Assembly (NCBI GenBank): GCA_027576995.1
Contig: JANBQC010000039.1
Location: 1-64,000 of the forward strand
Length of the DNA stretch: 64,000 bases
Reading direction: 5' to 3'
Source: Dimargaris cristalligena
Lineage: Eukaryota; Kickxellomycota; Dimargaritomycetes; Dimargaritales; Dimargaritaceae
The translations under genes were made by a program, and so were the position numbers. Positions 60,380 through 64,000 of the stretch are shown one piece after another (the stretch's first letter is position 1; each line of letters begins with the position of its first letter). The notes under the pieces are model-generated. The model saw nothing but the letters and a program-made list of their open reading frames with translations, had not been told where the DNA came from and made no database searches.

Positions 60380-62515
60380 ATGTCGGCATTTCCCAAGGAA
60401 ATCATCAAGGTATCTAACCCTTCCCCCTAATGTGCCGCTCCATTAACCATACATCGCTCCTGGGCATCTCATTATGACCCGATTTTAACAGAGCGAGGTG
60501 CCTATTATATTAGACGTCACTCATAAAGGGTATGCCGAAGCGCCCACATTATGGCTAGCTAACGAATATCCAAAGCTGCTGGCATATATTATATATAATC
60601 AATGAATACCTGGAACACCCCCTTAGAATATATCCGAATCCATCGGTATCCTCAATTTAAAGGATGAAGTAGCCACCGCACTTTCCCAGGATGTAGAGTA
60701 CCGAATCTACGAAATTATACAGGTTAGTCGCCTTTCTATTTGTTTGTTGCTTTCGCTATGCATGCGTGATTATCGCCCACCACCAGCCAACACACCTCGA
60801 TTTAGTTTCGCGACCCTGCGCCCCCCGCCCATGGGTATCTAAACTAAGATTGTATCTTAATCGGCTATGCCCAAATTACTCATTTCCCCATCCTAGGAAG
60901 CCGCCAAGTTTATGCGGCACTCTAAGCGAACCAAATTACTAACTGAGGATATCGACTATGCTCTCCGGGCCCGAAATGTCGAAGTAAGTAATGCTTTCCT
61001 TTAAAGAATTAGAGTATTTTTATTTAACGTGTATTAATAAATGGCAGGATCACTAGACGGCTCATTGCCTGGCTAGATTATTTAAATTTAAGGGGGCCCG
61101 AAACAAACCCATGCCCATGTTCTTTTGACTCACTTGCTTTTTTTTTACACATTTTACAACTTCACTATCCCTAGCCCCTATACGGCCATGGAGCCTTCGG
61201 AGAAACCACCTTCAAGAAAGTCAGTGCCCTTGCGGAAGACATTTACGTAGTCGAGGACGAGGAGTTTGATTTTGAAAAACTCTTGAGCACACCCCTCCCC
61301 CCCGCCCCCCGGGACACTTGCTATACAGCCCATTGGCTCGCGGTGGAGGGAGTCCAACCCCTGATTAGACAAAACCCGGCCCCGAACCCCGAGTCCACCG
61401 AACCGGTTTCCAAGAAACCCCGGGCCGCCACCACCACCATCAACAACAACAACAATGCCCTCCCGGAGGCCAGTGCCCAGAGCTCAGCTACTGCCACGGT
61501 ACCGGTGAAGTTGGTGCTTTCCAAAGAGCTGCAACTCTACTACGAACGTCTTACCGAGGCCCTGCTGGCGGATAATGATTTACTCCGCTCTACAGCCCTG
61601 GATAGTTTGGCGGTGGACCCGGGGATCCACCAACTGATTCCCTACTTCACCCAATTTATTGCCCACCAAGTGACCCACCACTTAAAGGACCTGCGCCTGT
61701 TAACGACCATGGTCCTCGCGGCCCGGGCCCTCCTGAGTAACCCGCGGGTGTTTATGGAGCCCTACCTACACCAACTGATGCCGGCTCTACTCACTTGTCT
61801 GGTGGGTAAGCGGTTGGGGGGTGGTGGTCCGACCCCAGCATCCGCCACCGTTGACGCTAACCAGATGGACGAGGACACCCCTCACGAAGCCTCAGCTCTC
61901 TCGCATTGGGCCCTGCGGGACACCGCCGCCGAAGTCGTGGCCCGGGTCTGTTTGGACTACGGCCCGGCCTACCATACCCTCCAGCAGCGGGTCACGCGCA
62001 CGCTCCTGCGGGCCTTTTTGGATCCCACCAAGCCGTTGGCCACCCACTACGGAGCCCTGGTAGGTCTGACCCGCCTGGGTGCCCCGGTGGTGAAATTGCT
62101 CATCTTACCCAACATTAAGGCTTACTCGGCCCTCCTCCTCGCCCCTTCGGCCAAGGAGGAGCGGCAGGGCGAAGGAGAGGGAGTGGCCTATCGAGCGCCA
62201 ATGGCGGGCCCGGGCACGGCTGAGGAACGGGAAAAATGTTGGAATTGTCTGGTGGACGCCGTCGAGTCGATACAGGACGAAGGGGGAGATACCACTAACC
62301 CCACGGGGTCGTCGGCCCCGGCCATGATCTCCGCCACCCAAAATCAACTGCTGGAACAATATGTCGGCCCCGAAATGGCTAGGCGATTGGTCGCCCGGCA
62401 TAGTGCTTGGTCGGCTATTCCGGTGGCGTTGCAGGTGATGCAGAATGGCCCAGTAGGGGGTGGTCCCGCTGCATCGTCGGCGACCGCACCGCCGCCGGTG
62501 GTCAATGGGGTTTGA
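60380..62515 (+). CDS. TAF6: TFIID/SAGA subunit TAF6
   Basis: Four exons, 60380-60409, 60627-60722, 60897-60983 and 61175-62515, all phase 0, give 517 residues. Exons 1-3 build the histone fold: ESIGILNLKDEVATALSQDV, EYRIYEIIQEAAKFMRHSKR, then LLTEDIDYALRARNVEPLYG. The TAF6 linker follows (EDEEFDFEKLLSTPLPPAPR and AHWLAVEGVQPLI). A disordered insert precedes the HEAT-repeat domain from about 185 (SKELQLYYERLTEALL, SHWALRDTAAEVVARVC, THYGALVGLTRLGAPVVKLL). TAF6 pairs with TAF9 through the histone fold in TFIID and SAGA. The first exon is only 10 codons and is the least certain. An ATG elsewhere cannot be excluded, but the splice joins directly into the fold. Confidence 0.92.
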
Positions 62516-63284
62516 GTGCTACAACCCTAGGCGAGGGAAGAAACTGGGCCAGCCCATCCATGCATAATAATAAAAATCAGGCAACTGCGTAATAAATTCA
62601 TTGCTATTGTAGGTACCTCGGAAAACACATTGGTACAATCCTCGATTTAATGATGCCCCGGTCTACCTACCTACAGCTGGAATCACTCATGTGAAGTACT
62701 ATAGCAGCATGTGGCCCAGGGTTACATGGGTCGACATAATTCGTTGGTGGGCGTTTTCCTTTTTATACACATATACTAAATTGGCTGGCGACATGGGCAT
62801 CATTCCGACCACTTTTGGCAGAACTGCCCCCCTGGTAATAGCCGAATTCGCTGAAGAAAGTATTAGTATAATTGCACCGTATACCCTTCAACATCCCCCC
62901 TTCACACCATCGACTGTAACCCTTGTGGTAGGCTATGGGGCAAAATGTGATTCAAAGGGAACACTGTTAGTGGTATGGCTTCCTGGCCCAATGGTCTAGA
63001 TTTGTTGGTGATATTGATCAAGTTAAGCATTATCTACAAAAGGCTTAATCGGTATGGCCCTATGGAGGTGCATTGCTTTTCGGAATGGTAGGCGCATTTC
63101 AGCATTAGGCTGGAAGTGCTGGGAACATGTGCAGAGGCCAGAAGTAGGACCATTTGAACAAAATCCAAAAAGAAGAAACTGGAAAGAGTGATACCGAATG
63201 GTCCTCGGTCAGAGAAAGCCCCCTTCCACAGCCCTCTATGGACCAACTGCACCATTTTCCGGATGCGTGGAGCACCCAAGGGCC
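62516..63284. other. Intergenic after TAF6
   Basis: No gene recognised. A plus-strand frame at 62691-62999 lacks known domains. It leads into the dispersed repeat. Confidence 0.4.
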
Positions 63285-64000
63285 GCTTAGCCATCACCTA
63301 TTCGTAATGACAGGTGGTTTAACGAGACGGGTACACAGGTGGCAAAAGTCGACCTAGTCGGTGTTGCCGTATGTCCTACGTAGTTTGCATGTTGTGAGGG
63401 AGCGGAATGGTCGGTTCAGCTCCCCCTGCTCGCTCGCAGCTTGGGGGTCCCGGCAACCGTGATGACATGAGGTTCCATACCCAATGGGTCTTTTATGGCT
63501 CCGTGACTCGGCCAAGAGAGGTTCCACGGGAAAGAATGCAATAGTCACATTAGCCATTTCAGGCTGCGCTAGTGTGCGGGGTCAAAAACAGCTGGGGCTA
63601 CAATGGTTGGAGCGAAGGGCGGTTTATATCCCTGGGCGCTGCGTCTTGAAGTGGTCTAGTTTCCAATACAATTATGCGGTGTTTAAGCTTGTCACTGCAT
63701 TAGTCCTGTATAGGGCTGACTAGAACTATGCAAGTGGGTGGACTCCAAGGATCTAGTGGTTCAACAGAGAGAGATGTTCGAGCGACAACCAACGAGCAAA
63801 CTTGTGCCCATTTTGTCTCCAGCGGTAGTATAGATAGCCCCCCTTCCCCTCCAGTGTTCTTTGCCGGCTCTCTATTTTGATTATGAATTCCCTTTCGCGT
63901 TACTAACGGCCGGATATATCCAAACACCCGCGGCTGTGGTACAGTTGGGGCAATACTAAGAGATTTGTTTCGATAGCAGCCAACGGAGTTAACAATATGT
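63285..64000 (+). repeat. Dispersed repeat R3, CpG-intact copy (runs off the window)
   Basis: Matches 51580-52300 but keeps CG at many sites that are TG or CA there. The match continues to the last base, so the element probably extends beyond 64000, where a MITE-like segment would be expected by comparison. A minus-strand frame at 63927-63700 shares part of its peptide with the other copy. Confidence 0.75.

Noticed and set aside
60492..60530. An extra TAF6 exon (SEVPIILDV-like peptide)
   Set aside because: It does not match the TAF6 histone fold, while joining exon 1 to 60627 gives the expected ESIGI helix in phase.
1..64000. CRISPR arrays, bacterial operons or prophage
   Set aside because: Spliced eukaryotic genes throughout. 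The only tandem arrays are microsatellites and one minisatellite without spacers.

Overview
The window is nuclear DNA from a fungus. Its genes are split by introns that almost all start GTAAGT-like and end in TAG or CAG. It encodes fungal or eukaryotic proteins: a DASH-complex Hsk3, TAF6, dynactin p27, an Ssh4-type Rsp5 adaptor, Cfd1, a PAPS-reductase-type FAD synthase and an RNAi-type RNA-dependent RNA polymerase. A type III glutamine synthetase, which is not the usual fungal form, together with Pro-rich, CT-rich-leader genes, suggests an early-diverging lineage such as Zoopagomycota. That placement is a guess; no marker gene for it is present. There is a 10-base assembly gap at 12632-12641.

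Layout. 1-2650: CpG-poor, repeat-derived DNA with two LTR copies. 4433-7454: a divergent pair, VMA22 (V-ATPase assembly) and DCTN6 (dynactin). 8060-13030: a nine-exon AFG2-class double AAA ATPase. 15154-16956: an unrecognised Pro-rich protein. 19089-24263: RdRP. 24897-25360: HSK3. 26457-28499: a coiled-coil protein. 29457-30753: FAD1. 32165-33362: a secreted calcineurin-like phosphatase. 37216-40297: glutamine synthetase III. 41149-43170: SSH4-like. 45444-46731: a second copy of the phosphatase, inverted and broken by two stops. 48633-49798: CFD1. 50985-59150: a second CpG-poor block with LTRs, a dispersed repeat and a dead NRPS. 60380-62515: TAF6. 63285-64000: a second copy of the dispersed repeat.

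The main result is a mosaic of two kinds of DNA. Gene islands are CpG-rich. Two blocks (1-2650 and about 50985-59150) have almost no CpG and hold transposon remains and an NRPS relic. Repeats with one copy in each compartment differ mainly by C-to-T and G-to-A changes, many at CpG. The NRPS motifs have lost arginines and gained stops through the same changes. This points to cytosine methylation with deamination, or a RIP-like process, confined to sharply bounded blocks. The RdRP in the same window shows the organism has at least one RNA-silencing component, but no link between the two can be shown here.

The housekeeping genes are independent single-copy functions (proton-pump assembly, dynein cargo adaptor, ribosome-associated AAA ATPase, kinetochore, FAD supply, nitrogen assimilation, Fe-S assembly, transcription). 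They are not a pathway cluster.
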